Positions 9,016 to 18,892 of a DNA stretch of 64,000 nt are shown here, in pieces. The translations under genes were made by a program, and so were the position numbers. The stretch spans positions 1-64,000 of the forward strand of contig CAWDUI010000012.1 of the NCBI GenBank assembly GCA_963805445.1. Reading direction: 5' to 3'. This stretch comes from JAENVT01 sp963805445 (GTDB lineage: Bacteria; Actinomycetota; Acidimicrobiia; Acidimicrobiales; Ilumatobacteraceae). The notes under the pieces are model-generated. The model searched no databases. It was not told the origin of the DNA and was given only the letters and a program-made list of their open reading frames with translations. The stretch's first letter is position 1; every line of letters begins with the position of its first letter.

Positions 9016-10002
9016 TCAGCCGATGTCGATCATGATCTTGCCGGCGTTGGCGTTGGCGGCCATGTGCCGGTGGGCGTCGGCGATCCGGTCGAACGGGAAT
9101 CTGCTGTCGATGACAGGCTTCAGGTGGCCGCTGTCGAACAGTGGCAACATCTCGGCGGCGAAGCGGCGGGTCAGGGCGATCTTCTCCTCGATCGGGCGGG
9201 CACGCAGCGTCGTGCCGATCCACGTCGCCCGGCGACCCATCAGGGCGAAGACGTTGACCGGGACGGTGCTGCCGCCCATCAACCCGACCTGGATGATGCG
9301 GCCCTTGAGCGCCACCGCTTGCAGGTTCCGCTCGATCTCCTCGCCACCGACGACATCGAGGATCGTGTCGAACCCGTCGGGTACCGCCGCCATCGCCTCG
9401 ATCAGCCATGCGGCCGGCGATCGCTCCAACACCAGGTCCGCACCGAGCGATCGACAGAGGTGCATCTTGCCGGCCGAACACGTCACGGCGATCCGCGCTC
9501 CGATCGACTTGGCGATCTGAATGCCGGCGGTGCCCACACCCGAGGCGCCGGCGTGCACGAGCGCCCAGCGACCTGACGTCAACCCACCCTGCACCGCCAA
9601 CGCATCCCACACGGTGAGGAACACCTCGGGGATCGCTGCACCATCGGCGACACCGACCGCGGCCGGGACGCGCATCAACTGGCGCTCGTGTGTGGCGATC
9701 TTCTCGGCGTACGCCCCACCTGCCTCGATGCCCATCACCTCATCGCCGGGCTTCCACATCGTCACACGCTCGCCCACCGCGAGCACCGTGCCGGAGAACT
9801 CCAGACCAGGTATCTCCAGCGCCGCTGGCCGCGGATTGGGATACATGCCCATGACCTGCAGCAGGTCAGCCCGATTCAGCGCTGTGGCGCGCACCTGTAC
9901 GACCACGTCCTCCGGCCCACCGATTGGGTCGGGCACCTCCTCGATCGTCAGGGAGTCAGGACCACCGTGTGAGCGAAGGACGACGAGCGCGCATCGCCTC
10001 AG
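9016..10002 (-). CDS. Zinc-independent quinone oxidoreductase (MDR superfamily)
   Basis: An NADPH:quinone oxidoreductase-like enzyme of about 325 residues. The N-terminal GroES-like domain contains RATALNRADLLQVMGMYP, characteristic of the QOR group, and lacks the catalytic zinc ligands. The Rossmann domain shows HAGASGVGTAGIQIAKS, and the C-terminus reads NANAGKIMIDIG. The start is unclear: the frame reads RRCALVVLRSHGG without a standard start codon, while an ATG at 9994-9992 followed by an alanine-leucine-valine-like sequence is one base out of frame. A small indel right at the start codon would give the usual MRALVVLRSHGG beginning; 10002 is a CTG and only a boundary estimate. It converges on the molybdoenzyme gene. 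Confidence 0.82.
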   Translation of the reverse strand: MRRCALVVLRSHGGPDSLTIEEVPDPIGGPEDVVVQVRATALNRADLLQVMGMYPNPRPAALEIPGLEFSGTVLAVGERVTMWKPGDEVMGIEAGGAYAEKIATHERQLMRVPAAVGVADGAAIPEVFLTVWDALAVQGGLTSGRWALVHAGASGVGTAGIQIAKSIGARIAVTCSAGKMHLCRSLGADLVLERSPAAWLIEAMAAVPDGFDTILDVVGGEEIERNLQAVALKGRIIQVGLMGGSTVPVNVFALMGRRATWIGTTLRARPIEEKIALTRRFAAEMLPLFDSGHLKPVIDSRFPFDRIADAHRHMAANANAGKIMIDIG

Positions 10003-10024
10003 TCTCCCATCCCGGCGACGCGAC

Positions 10025-11667
10025 CTACGCTTCGGCGACGACTCGAATCTCGCCGGCCACCGGATCGACATCGATCCACGCACCATCGGGGATCTCGGTC
10101 AGCACGCCACGCGCCCCGACCACGGCGGAGATCCCCATTTCGCGGGCCAAGACGGCAGCATGACTGAGCGGACCTCCATCGGCAGTCACGATTGCGCCGG
10201 CCAGCGTGAGCACCGAGTTGTACGCAGGCGTCGTGCACGGCACGACCAGCACGTCGCCGCGGCGGAGGCGATCGATCGCTTGCTCGGGCGAGTTGGCCCG
10301 GCAGGCGCGTCCGCGAACGATGCGATCACCGACGCCGACTCCCTTCAGGCCGCTCGACGCACGTTCTCCACTCATGCCCAGTTGCTCGACGAGGATCTGC
10401 ACCATGCGAACGACATCAGCGAGCGGTTTCGGCAACACCTCCAGCGGCGGTGCTGGTTCCGGGTCACCAAGGTGCAGCGGCGGTGCGAGCGCGGCGAGGT
10501 CCTGCCGGTCGGCGCGCCTGCGGGCGAGCTCGGCCGCGCCTGGGCCCTCACCGGCAATCGTGGTCACCGAGATCTCGTGCGGATGTAGTTCGAGGGCGTC
10601 GACCGGTCGAGCCGCTGCTACCTGCAACAGCCATTCGCCGGCCGACTTCGAGCATTGCCAACCTCAGCAGCCCGAGAGGCCACTCGGCAGTGGTCGGCCC
10701 GTTGTCGTCGCGCAGGTTCATCGCTGCACGAGCTTCTTCCAACCGGAAGTCGAAGTCCTCCTGATGGGCGGCCGGCACACGCGATCGAATGAGCTCGACT
10801 TTGTACTGCAACCCATCGCCAACCGCGCGCTGCTCGCCGTCGAGGATCGTCGCCAGCACGACATCGGGGATCTCAGCCAGCGTCACGCCGTCGATGTCGT
10901 AGCGACTGATCATCATGGAACCTCGGTACTCCAGGTACCGATCGAGGTCGCCGGCGATGCCGGGGCCGATGGCTCGCACCTCGTCGAGACTGCGCGGCGA
11001 CGCACCCGACGACTCGACGGCGCTGCGTAGCTTGGCCAGCAAGTGCATCGGGCCGCTGGTGGATGGCGACACGCCCTCGAGCAGCGGAATCGCATCGTTG
11101 GGCTCGACCCCCCACTCGCGACACCCAAGCAGGTACAGGCCGATCGGTCCGAGGTCGTAGCCGTGCAACCAGTGGTGATGCTCCCAGCTGGCCCGGCAAT
11201 GCTCGATCACCTCGTGCACGTGCTCGATCAGCGTCGGCTCGTCGAGCTCACTGAGGTCGACCTTCTGGATGGCGAGGTTGCGCGATTCGATGCCGCGCCC
11301 GTCCACCGTGCTCCCAATCGGCGATGACCTTTCGCCACGGCCGTTCGACACGTGCCCTCTCGGCGGCTCTGGTCCGCCTGCGGAACTCCGGGTGGAAGCG
11401 GCCGACGGCCTTCAGCACGAACCGGGGCGGCAGGTTCTTGGCCGGTCGATCGGCGGCGATCAACGGCCGTAGGCGCGTGTACATGAACCCGTTGACGAAC
11501 CGGCAGTCGAGCGTGTCGGCCGGCGTGCCGAGCTCGGCAAACACCTTGCGGAGGCCGGCCGGCATTGCCCGTGCCTGGATGTGTTGGACGAGTGGCGTCT
11601 CACCGCCGACGAAATGCGAACGATCCAGCTCCCAATAGCCCGGGCCTGGCGCCTCCCACTTCACCAT
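10025..11667 (-). CDS. PEP-utilising mobile-domain protein, twice frameshifted
   Basis: A protein of about 547 residues ending in the phosphohistidine swivelling domain of PEP-utilising enzymes: TADGGPLSHAAVLAREMG, with the phospho-acceptor His in the LSHAAV motif. The first three quarters have no ATP-grasp domain, so this resembles the actinobacterial stand-alone PEP-utilising proteins rather than full PEP synthase; the substrate is unknown. The start ATG at 11667 has an excellent site, GAGGGAGG, about eight bases upstream. The frame is broken near 11320, after RPWRKVIADWE, and near 10630, after the LEVGRRMAVAG segment. The protein reads continuously across both. The gene lies downstream of icd on the same strand. 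Confidence 0.75.
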
Positions 11668-11737
11668 CTTCCGACCTCCCTCAGGCCACCATAGGTTGCC
11701 GCGGGCGAGCCCGGATCACGGCGATTTCGCTTCGTGG

Positions 11738-12955
11738 TCACTTCATCGCGGTGTGTAGCCGTCGATCGAGCGCGTCGAGGAAATCCTCGGTGCTGAGGTA
11801 CGGAGCGTCCTTGGAGATGAGGACCGCCAGATCCTTCGTCATCTCGCCGGCCTCGACGGTTTCGACGCACACTCGCTGCAGCGCGTCGGCGAAGGCGACC
11901 ACTGCGGGCGTGCCGTCCATCTTGCCCCGATACGTCAGGCCTTGGGTCCACGCGTAGATGGAGGCGATCGGGTTGGTCGACGTCTTGTTGCCCTTCTGGT
12001 GCTCGCGGTAGTGGCGCGTCACCGTGCCGTGCGCGGCTTCGGCCTCGACGGTCTTGCCATCTGCAGTCATCAAGACCGACGTCATCAACCCGAGGGAACC
12101 AAAGCCCTGCGCAACCGTGTCGCTCTGCACGTCGCCGTCGTAGTTCTTGCAGGCCCACACGTAGCCGCCCTCCCATTTCATCGCCGCGGCGACCATGTCG
12201 TCGATCAAGCGGTGCTCGTAGGTCAAGCCGGCGGCGTCCATCTCGGCCTTGAACTCGTTCTGGTAGACCTCTTCGAAGATGTCCTTGAACGATCCGTCGT
12301 ACGCCTTGAGGATGGTGTTCTTGGTGCTGAGGTAGACGGGGTAGTTGCGACCCAAGCCGTAGCGCAGTGAGGCTCTCGCGAAGTCGCGGATCGAATCGTT
12401 GAAGTTGTACATCCCCATGGTCACACCGCCGTCGTCGCCGAAGTCGGCGATCTTCATCTCCACCGGCTCGCTGCCATCGGCGGGGAGGTAGGTCATCATC
12501 ACCGTGCCGGCGCCGGGAACCTTGTAGTCGGTGGCCTTGTACTGATCGCCGTGCGCGTGACGGCCGATGACGATCGGCTTCGTCCAGCCGGGCACCAGCC
12601 GCGGAATGTTGGAGATCACGATCGGCTCACGAAAGATCACGCCGCCCAAGATGTTGCGGATCGTTCCGTTCGGGCTCTTCCACATCTTCTTCAGACCGAA
12701 CTCCTCGACACGGGCTTCGTCTGGTGTGATGGTCGCGCACTTCACGGCGACCCCATGTCGCTTCGTTGCGTTGGCCGAGTCGACGGTGATCTGGTCGTTG
12801 GTCGCGTCACGGCTCTCGATGCCGAGGTCGTAGTAGTCGAGCTCGATGTCGAGGTACGGCAAGATGAGCTTGTCCTTGATGAACTGCCAGATGATGCGGG
12901 TCATCTCGTCGCCGTCCATCTCGACTACCGGGTTCTCCACCTTGATCTTCGCCAT
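11738..12955 (-). CDS. icd: NADP-dependent isocitrate dehydrogenase, eukaryote-like type II
   Basis: Oxidatively decarboxylates isocitrate to 2-oxoglutarate. The 405-residue length and the sequence around MAKIKVENPVVEMDGDEMTR match the homodimeric type II enzymes shared by eukaryotes and many actinobacteria, unlike the E. coli-type enzyme. Typical segments are SPNGTIRNILGG, the metal and substrate region RLIDDMVAAAMK, and AEAAHGTVTRHYREHQKG. A purine-rich GAAGGA lies about 11 bases before the ATG. It is divergent from the acyl-CoA dehydrogenase gene. With citrate synthase it supplies two early TCA-cycle steps in this window, though they are not in one operon. Confidence 0.97.
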   Translation of the reverse strand: MAKIKVENPVVEMDGDEMTRIIWQFIKDKLILPYLDIELDYYDLGIESRDATNDQITVDSANATKRHGVAVKCATITPDEARVEEFGLKKMWKSPNGTIRNILGGVIFREPIVISNIPRLVPGWTKPIVIGRHAHGDQYKATDYKVPGAGTVMMTYLPADGSEPVEMKIADFGDDGGVTMGMYNFNDSIRDFARASLRYGLGRNYPVYLSTKNTILKAYDGSFKDIFEEVYQNEFKAEMDAAGLTYEHRLIDDMVAAAMKWEGGYVWACKNYDGDVQSDTVAQGFGSLGLMTSVLMTADGKTVEAEAAHGTVTRHYREHQKGNKTSTNPIASIYAWTQGLTYRGKMDGTPAVVAFADALQRVCVETVEAGEMTKDLAVLISKDAPYLSTEDFLDALDRRLHTAMK

Positions 12956-13091
12956 CTGCTGTGCATCCTTCGCTGACTTGTATGGGACTTGTACAGGGTA
13001 GCCCCGGTCGCGGAGAAGGGTTCACATCCTTGTGCTTCGGGCGTTCCACCTACTTCTCGCCGGATGCCGACGGCACCTAGCATCGACGGTG

Positions 13092-14190
13092 ATGGACTTC
13101 ACGTGGACGCCCGAGGAGATCGAGTTGCGCGAGCGGGCGCGCAAGGTCGCCACTGATGCCGTCGCCCGGTACGGCCGGCACAACGACTCGTGGATCAATG
13201 GCTACTCCAAGGAGTTCGCCAAGGAGATGGCCGCACAGGGATGGATCGGCATGACCTGGCCAACCGAGTTCGGTGGCGGTGGACGGCCCCGCGATCGAGC
13301 GACTGATCGTCGGTGAGGAGATGATCAAGGCCGGCGCTCCGATCGCGGCGATGTGGTTCGCCGACCGACAGATGGGGCCGTCGCTGATCGCCTACGGGCG
13401 ACCGGATCAACAGGCCGAGTTCTTGCCGCAGATCCTGTCGGGTGAGACCACGTGGTGCATCGGCATGAGCGAGCCCGACGCCGGTTCCGACCTCGCTTCG
13501 CTCTCGACCTCGGCCATCCGAGACGGCGACGACTGGGTGATCAACGGCCAGAAGATCTGGACCAGCTTCGGCGAGGTCGCCGACTACTGCTACCTGATCT
13601 GCCGCACCTCGAGCGACGGACCACCGCACCGCGGGATCAGCGAGATCATCGTTCCCATGGCGACGCCGGGGATCGAGGTCCGCCCGATCAAGGACATGAC
13701 GACCAACCGCCATTTCTGCGAGGTCTTCTACACCGACGTTCGCGTGCCGGCGCTCAACCTCGTCGGGACCGAGGGCGCCGCGTTCAAGCAGACGATGAAG
13801 CAACTCGAGCACGAGCGCGGCGGCATCGATCGGCTGGTCTCGAACCATGCGCTGTACCAGATCGCTCTCGAGCAGGCCGATCGCAGCGACCCGATCGTGC
13901 GCCAAGAAATCGCCGCGTTGGAGATCGACTACCGCATCGGCCGACTGCTGGTGATCCGAGAGACCCTCCGTCAAGGTCCGGCAGGTTTCAGTGCTGCGAC
14001 CAAGTGCTTCGGCACGGAGCACGAGATCCGTGTCGCCGAGTTCGTGGCCCGCACCATGGGCGCGAACGCCACCCTGTGGGACCCCCTGACGCAGGGCCTG
14101 ACGTACGCGCCGGGCTACACCATCATGGGCGGCACATCGAACGTCATGCGCAACATCCTCGGCGAGCGCGTACTGGGCCTCCCGCGTTGA
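13092..14190 (+). CDS. Acyl-CoA dehydrogenase, frameshifted
   Basis: A flavin acyl-CoA dehydrogenase of about 365 residues, for the alpha,beta-desaturation of acyl-CoA thioesters. The N-terminal part MDFTWTPEEIELRERARKV continues to MTWPTEFGGGGRP, and then the frame shifts: CCCC at about 13286-13289 carries one C too many. Downstream the protein resumes as AIERLIVGEEM and contains the FAD-contacting segment MSEPDAGSDLASLST, the INGQKIWTS motif and the C-terminal MGGTSNVMRNILGERVLGLPR. The homopolymer position points to sequencing error. Substrate chain length cannot be told. The stop overlaps the start of the next gene (TGATG). Confidence 0.85.
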
Positions 14191-15143
14191 TGCCGGCTGC
14201 CGCGCGGATTGTCGCGGCGGCGGTGATCCTCGGGAGTTGCTCCAGCGATTCGGGACGCACCGCACTCACGTCGACACCGCATTTGCCAGTGACCGTCGAT
14301 TCCATGCCGGTCGCCATTGCGACAACGAGCACACCGACTGTGGCCGCGACATCGAGCACGACGATTCCAAGCTCGTCTCGCCTCACGACCAGCCCCACCG
14401 CACAAGAGCTCGCCGAGGAACTGACCAACGTCGAGCGAGCAGCGGCGGCCGGAGATGCCAGTGTCGGCGTTCGCCAACAACTGTTGTATCGCTACCTCGC
14501 CGCGCACCCCGATCTCGACAGCGCCGTGATCGAGGCAGTCGGCGGCGACGTGCGACCGACGATCGAGCGAATCGTGCTTGCCCGCCAGTTCGGGCAGGCG
14601 CGTCAGGCCAGCAATCCCAATCCTGCGCAACCCAGCACGATGTTGCCCGCGTGGACCGTGGTCGCTCCGCTTCCTGCCGACGAGTTGCTCGCTGATTACC
14701 ACGAGGCCGAGGCAGCGACGGGGATCGCCTGGTACTGGCTTGCGGCCATTCATCTGCAGGAGACCAGGATGGGGCGGATCATCGGCACGTCGTCGGCAGG
14801 GGCGATCGGCCCGATGCAGTTCCTCCCGACCACGTGGGAACGCTGCTGCACGGGTGATCCGACGGTGTCGCGCGACGCGATCATCGGAGCCGCCACGTAC
14901 CTCGCCCAGAGCAATGGCCTCACCGACATGCAAGCGGCGGTGCACGAATACAACCCGAACGACGGCTACGTCGCGACGGTCACTGCGTTCGCCGAGAACC
15001 TGCGCGACAACCCGCACCTGTACCTGGCGTATCGGGAGTGGCAGGTGTTCTACGCAACGTCCGCGGGGACCATTCGACTGCCGATCGGGTACAGCCGCGA
15101 CGGAACCGATCGACGCCGAGATGTACCTCGCCGGGCATCCTGA
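14190..15143 (+). CDS. Lytic transglycosylase lipoprotein
   Basis: A secreted murein transglycosylase-like lipoprotein of about 317 residues. The signal peptide ends in lipobox ILGSC at residues 13-17, followed by a Thr/Ser-rich linker. The catalytic domain (about 170-300) shows HLQETRMG with the likely catalytic Glu, then SSAGAIGPMQFLPTTW and YNPNDGYVATV, typical of transglycosylase folds that cleave the glycan strand of peptidoglycan. The last residues change character: after GTIRLPIGY the other frame reads EPIDAEMYLAGHPDDAG to a stop at 15154-15156, which looks more protein-like, so a one-base indel near 15095-15105 is probable. The start ATG overlaps the preceding stop. Confidence 0.8.
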   Translation: MPAAARIVAAAVILGSCSSDSGRTALTSTPHLPVTVDSMPVAIATTSTPTVAATSSTTIPSSSRLTTSPTAQELAEELTNVERAAAAGDASVGVRQQLLYRYLAAHPDLDSAVIEAVGGDVRPTIERIVLARQFGQARQASNPNPAQPSTMLPAWTVVAPLPADELLADYHEAEAATGIAWYWLAAIHLQETRMGRIIGTSSAGAIGPMQFLPTTWERCCTGDPTVSRDAIIGAATYLAQSNGLTDMQAAVHEYNPNDGYVATVTAFAENLRDNPHLYLAYREWQVFYATSAGTIRLPIGYSRDGTDRRRDVPRRAS

Positions 15144-15170
15144 CGACGCTGGCTGAGTACGGTTGCCGGC

Positions 15171-16478
15171 ATGGCTGACCTGTTGGAGATCTCCACACGA
15201 ATCATCGACTCCGGCGTGGTCGACCAGCCGATCAACAGGGTGACCAACGAGCTCAGTGAACTGGCGGCCGACCTGGCCATCGTCGAGAGCTTCAGCCACT
15301 GCGTCGCCCTCGACACCGGCGACGGCCTCGTGTGCTTCGACTCGTCGGGCGTGCACACGGGCGAGGCCGTGATGGGGTCGCTGAAGGGCTGGCGCACGGA
15401 GCGTGTCAGCCACCTGATCTACACCCATGGTCACGCCGACCATGTCGGCGGTAGCACGTTCTTCGCCGGAGACCACCCGGTGGTGATCGGCCATCAGAAC
15501 GTGACGGCGCGCCTCGATCGCTATGACTACACCAACAACTGGAACCTGATCATCAACTCGCGGCAGTTCGGCGGCATCCCCGGGGAGCTGAAGTTGTCGA
15601 TCGGCGAGGCAGAAGGCGGCGCACGGGTTTCCACAGCCGACGCCAGGCGGTTCCTGCCGGCATCCACGCTCCGGCCGTCGGAAACGTTCGACGCACGACA
15701 CGTGCTGCAGGTCGGCGACACCACGATCGAGCTCAACCACGCCCGTGGCGAAACGGATGATCATCTCTGGGCCTGGCTCCCCGATCGCAAGTGGATCATG
15801 GCCGGCGATTTCGTGATCTGGAACTTCCCCAACGCCGGCAACCCCCAAAAGGTGCAGCGCTATCCGCTGGAGTGGGCGGCGGCGCTGCGCGAGATGATCG
15901 CCGTCGAGCCCGAACTGCTGGTGCCGGCTCACGGGCTGCCGATCACCGGCCAGGCACGAGTCGCGATGGTGCTCGGCGACATCGCGGATGCGTTGGAGCG
16001 CCTCGTCGCCGATGTGATCGAGATGATGAACCAGGGGGCGACGCTCGACGCGATCATCCACACCGTCTCGGTTCCTGCCGACACCTTGGCCAAGCCGTAC
16101 CTGCGTCCTCTCTACGACGAGCCCGAGTTCGTCATCCGCAACATCTGGCGTCAGTTCGGTGGGTGGTGGGACGGCGCGGCTTCGCGATTGAAGCCATCTT
16201 CCGATGCACACCTCGCGGCGGCGATCGCCGGCCTGTGTGGCGGGGCCGGCGCGCTGATCGGCCGCGCCCAGCAGGCGGTGGCGGACAACGATCTTCGACT
16301 CGCCTGCCACCTCGCTGATCTGGCCGGCTGGGCGGCGCCAGATGACCCCACGATTCACTCGGCGCGCGCCGAGGTCTACATCGAGCGACGCAAGGCCGAG
16401 CCGAGCCTGATGAGCAAGGGGATCTTCATGGCCGCGGCGCGCGAGTCGCAATCGGTCGTCGAGTCCTCAGCTCCCTAG
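15171..16478 (+). CDS. Metallo-beta-lactamase-fold hydrolase with alkylsulfatase-like dimerisation domain
   Basis: A 435-residue metal hydrolase. The zinc motif THGHADHVGG lies at about 84-93, and further metal-ligand candidates are in HARGETDDHLW and in VPAHGLPITG. After the MBL core (about 20-260), a helical region with YLRPLYDEPEFVIRNIWRQFGGWWDG matches the dimerisation domain of SdsA1-type alkyl sulfatases. The short C-terminal extension probably corresponds to the reduced sterol-carrier-like part. The substrate may be an alkyl or aryl sulfate ester, but that is inference. The 3' end overlaps the convergent transporter gene by 12 bases. Confidence 0.85.
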   Translation: MADLLEISTRIIDSGVVDQPINRVTNELSELAADLAIVESFSHCVALDTGDGLVCFDSSGVHTGEAVMGSLKGWRTERVSHLIYTHGHADHVGGSTFFAGDHPVVIGHQNVTARLDRYDYTNNWNLIINSRQFGGIPGELKLSIGEAEGGARVSTADARRFLPASTLRPSETFDARHVLQVGDTTIELNHARGETDDHLWAWLPDRKWIMAGDFVIWNFPNAGNPQKVQRYPLEWAAALREMIAVEPELLVPAHGLPITGQARVAMVLGDIADALERLVADVIEMMNQGATLDAIIHTVSVPADTLAKPYLRPLYDEPEFVIRNIWRQFGGWWDGAASRLKPSSDAHLAAAIAGLCGGAGALIGRAQQAVADNDLRLACHLADLAGWAAPDDPTIHSARAEVYIERRKAEPSLMSKGIFMAAARESQSVVESSAP

Positions 16479-17306
16479 CGACACCAACGCCAACGCGGTC
16501 GCGGCCAAGGCCAGACCGACAGCCTGCGTCTTGCTGACGCGCTCGTGATCGAGTCCGAACGCCAAGCACACCGTGCTGACCGGATACATCGAGGAGATCA
16601 CGGCAACGATGCTGAGCAAGCCCCGATGGCTGGCCTCGAGGTAGAAGAGGTTGGCAGCCATGTCGAGCACGCCCGATGCCAGCACCAGCCAGATGACAGC
16701 GCGCAGCGCTCCGCGACCCGGCCGGGTCGCGCCGACGACGATTGCCACGACCGGAAGCGAGGCGGCGCGTGCCGATACCAGTGGCCACAACCCGCTGTCA
16801 CCGGCGGTGCGGGAGAAGGCGACGAAGATGAATCCGAACCCGACACCGGCAGCTGCAGCCAGGACGACCGTCGAGAACTTCGTCGCCTGGTGACGGGTTC
16901 CGATGGCGCCACTGACCAAGGCAACGGCCAGGCACGCAACGACGATTCCGACGACACCCGCGCCGCTCGGGCGCTCGCCGAGCGCGAGGCCGACGATCAC
17001 CGGCAGCACTGCGCTGATCACCGCCGTCGTCGGCGCGACCACGGTCATCGCCCCATGAGACAGAGCCCGGTAGAAGCCAACCAGCGCCAAGCCACCGGCG
17101 GCGCCGCCCGCCGCGCCCCACCACAGATCGTGCGCGGACGGCAGCGGGGTGCCGATCAGAGCCACGGCGACGCTCACCAGAACGAGGCTGGTCGCCTGAC
17201 CGACCAGCGTCACGACGGTGCTGGCCACGGATCGTGACGACCGGCCGCCGCAGTAGTCGGCCAAGCCGTAGGTCACCGCGCAGAGCGCCGCCAGCAAGAT
17301 CGCCAC
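16467..17306 (-). CDS. EamA/DMT-family transporter
   Basis: A 279-residue integral membrane protein with about ten hydrophobic helices in two homologous halves, the EamA (drug/metabolite transporter) pattern. The cargo cannot be deduced. The N-terminus MAILLAALCAVTYGLADYCGG enters the membrane directly. The gene is divergent from the aldo/keto reductase with a 55-base gap and overlaps the MBL hydrolase at the 3' end. The frame is intact throughout. Confidence 0.85.
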   Translation of the reverse strand: MAILLAALCAVTYGLADYCGGRSSRSVASTVVTLVGQATSLVLVSVAVALIGTPLPSAHDLWWGAAGGAAGGLALVGFYRALSHGAMTVVAPTTAVISAVLPVIVGLALGERPSGAGVVGIVVACLAVALVSGAIGTRHQATKFSTVVLAAAAGVGFGFIFVAFSRTAGDSGLWPLVSARAASLPVVAIVVGATRPGRGALRAVIWLVLASGVLDMAANLFYLEASHRGLLSIVAVISSMYPVSTVCLAFGLDHERVSKTQAVGLALAATALALVSLGS

Positions 17307-17361
17307 GCCCCCTTGCTAGCAGAGCACGTCCTCGTGGCCCCTTGCTTTGTATGGTCGTCAC

Positions 17362-18351
17362 ATGCAGCACGTTCGCTTCGGCCGCACCGGCCTCAAGGTC
17401 TCGCGGTTGTGCCTGGGCACGATGACGTTCGGATACCAGTGCGACGACACCACGTCGTTCGCGATCATGGACGCCGCCGCCGACGCCGGGATCACGTTCT
17501 TCGATACCGCCGACGCCTATCCGTTGGGCGCTCCGCCAGATGTTTTCGGCCGCACGGAAGAACTGGTCGGGAGCTGGCTCGGTACCCGCCGTGACGAGTT
17601 CATCGTGGCGACCAAGTGCTACTTCCGGACCGGTCCCAAGCCATGGGACGCGGGCAGTTCGCGCAAGAACATCATGCGAGCCCTCGACGCCTCGCTGCGC
17701 CGACTGGGCACCGACTACGTCGACTTGTACCAGCTGCACTCGTGGGATGCCGAGACGGGTATCGACGAGACCCTGCAGGCCCTCGACGACGTGGTGCGGT
17801 CGGGCAAGGTGCGATACGTCGGCTGCAGCAACTTCTTGGCCTATCAGCTGGCCCGCAGCATCGGCCGCGCCGAAGTGCTCGGCACCGCCAACTTCATCAG
17901 CGTTCAGCCGCGCTACAACTTGTTGTTCCGCGAAAACGACCGCGAGCTGTTCCCGCTGTGCTCAGAGGAGGGGATCGCCGTGATCCCGTACAACCCACTC
18001 GCGGGCGGCTTCCTCAGCGGTAAGCACCGGCCAGGAGCGCCGACCGACGGTGGGCGCTTCACACTGGGGTCGGCCGCCGGGCGTTACCAGGAGCGGTATT
18101 GGAACGACCGCATGTTCGCGACCATCGACGACCTGCGCCCGATCGCTGATGCCGCCGGCGTCTCGATGGCGACGATGGCGGTGCAGTGGGTGCTCGCCAA
18201 CCCGGTGATCACCAGTCCGATCATCGGCGCCAGCCGACCCGAGCAATTGAGGGACTCCGTCGCCGCCGTCGACGCCCCGCTGCAGACCGACGTCAAGGAA
18301 CAACTCGACCAGCTGACCCTCGAGTTCCGTTTCGGCGACAACGCCCGATAG
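17362..18351 (+). CDS. Aldo/keto reductase
   Basis: A 329-residue NADPH-dependent oxidoreductase with a TIM barrel. The catalytic tetrad is visible: Asp and Tyr in FFDTADAYP, Lys in IVATKCY and His in YQLHSWD. The cofactor segment SPIIGASRPEQL lies near the C-terminus. An ATG exists 15 bases upstream in frame, but the family begins with the strand MQHVRFGRTGLKVSRLCLG, so 17362 was chosen. The substrate is unknown. It stands alone, followed by a small signal-transducing-like protein gene. Confidence 0.93.
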   Translation: MQHVRFGRTGLKVSRLCLGTMTFGYQCDDTTSFAIMDAAADAGITFFDTADAYPLGAPPDVFGRTEELVGSWLGTRRDEFIVATKCYFRTGPKPWDAGSSRKNIMRALDASLRRLGTDYVDLYQLHSWDAETGIDETLQALDDVVRSGKVRYVGCSNFLAYQLARSIGRAEVLGTANFISVQPRYNLLFRENDRELFPLCSEEGIAVIPYNPLAGGFLSGKHRPGAPTDGGRFTLGSAAGRYQERYWNDRMFATIDDLRPIADAAGVSMATMAVQWVLANPVITSPIIGASRPEQLRDSVAAVDAPLQTDVKEQLDQLTLEFRFGDNAR

Positions 18352-18487
18352 AAGATGCCGACCGTTCTCGACCATCACAGGCGGCGTGTGGTTGGCCCAG
18401 CGTCGCCGGCTCCCCGCCCTGCACTTCGGGCTCCAGGCCCGACTGTGCGGCGCTTACCCGTCGGCTCCGCTGGGTACGCTCCCGTCC

Positions 18488-18721
18488 ATGACAGACGCTG
18501 AGCAACACCCCGAGCCCGTAGTCGTGGCCACCTACCAAGATCGCGGTGAGGCCGAGGTCACACGAGCACACCTCGCGGCGAACGGCATCGAGGCAATCAT
18601 CGTCGACGAAGTCGAGGGCGGCATGCTGAACGTCGATGGAGAGGCAGGCGTGACGGTCCTCGTGCCCGGCAACGATGCCCAACAGGCCCGCGTGATCCTC
18701 GCTGCCGACAATCCGATCTGA
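18488..18721 (+). CDS. DUF2007-type small protein
   Basis: A 77-residue acidic soluble protein. The pattern VVVATYQDRGEAEVTRAHLAANGIEA, in which shared elements read as a beta-alpha-beta fold, followed by VTVLVPGNDAQQARVIL, matches the DUF2007 (putative signal-transducing protein) family. The molecular role of this family is unknown. The ATG at 18488 is the first one that gives the complete domain. It has its own 136-base upstream gap and ends 171 bases before a convergent gene. Confidence 0.75.
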   Translation: MTDAEQHPEPVVVATYQDRGEAEVTRAHLAANGIEAIIVDEVEGGMLNVDGEAGVTVLVPGNDAQQARVILAADNPI

Positions 18722-18785
18722 CCCGCGCTGTTCCTCTCCCCCACCGGGACCTGTCTGAACGTTGTTCAAGAGAGTCCCCTCGAAT

Positions 18786-18829
18786 CACAACGGTGACGGC
18801 TCGACGTCGAGACATCGAGACCCGTTGTG
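18786..18829. repeat. Inverted repeat with nested palindrome between convergent genes
   Basis: CACAACGG (18786-18793) and CCGTTGTG (18822-18829) form a perfect 8-bp inverted repeat. Its 28-base loop contains the 12-base palindrome CTCGACGTCGAG (18800-18811). It sits between the convergent genes ending at 18721 and 18893, so a terminator or RNA-processing role is possible. No T-run follows. Confidence 0.4.
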
Positions 18830-18892
18830 GGATCGACGCCACGAGCCGCCGGCGCGGTGTCACCAGAGGCGAAGGCAATCGGTGTGATTCGC

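Noticed and set aside
14115..16451. 778-codon open frame on the minus strand opposite the transglycosylase and MBL genes
   Set aside because: Both plus-strand genes have clear family motifs; the antisense frame is low-information sequence from GC-rich codon periodicity.
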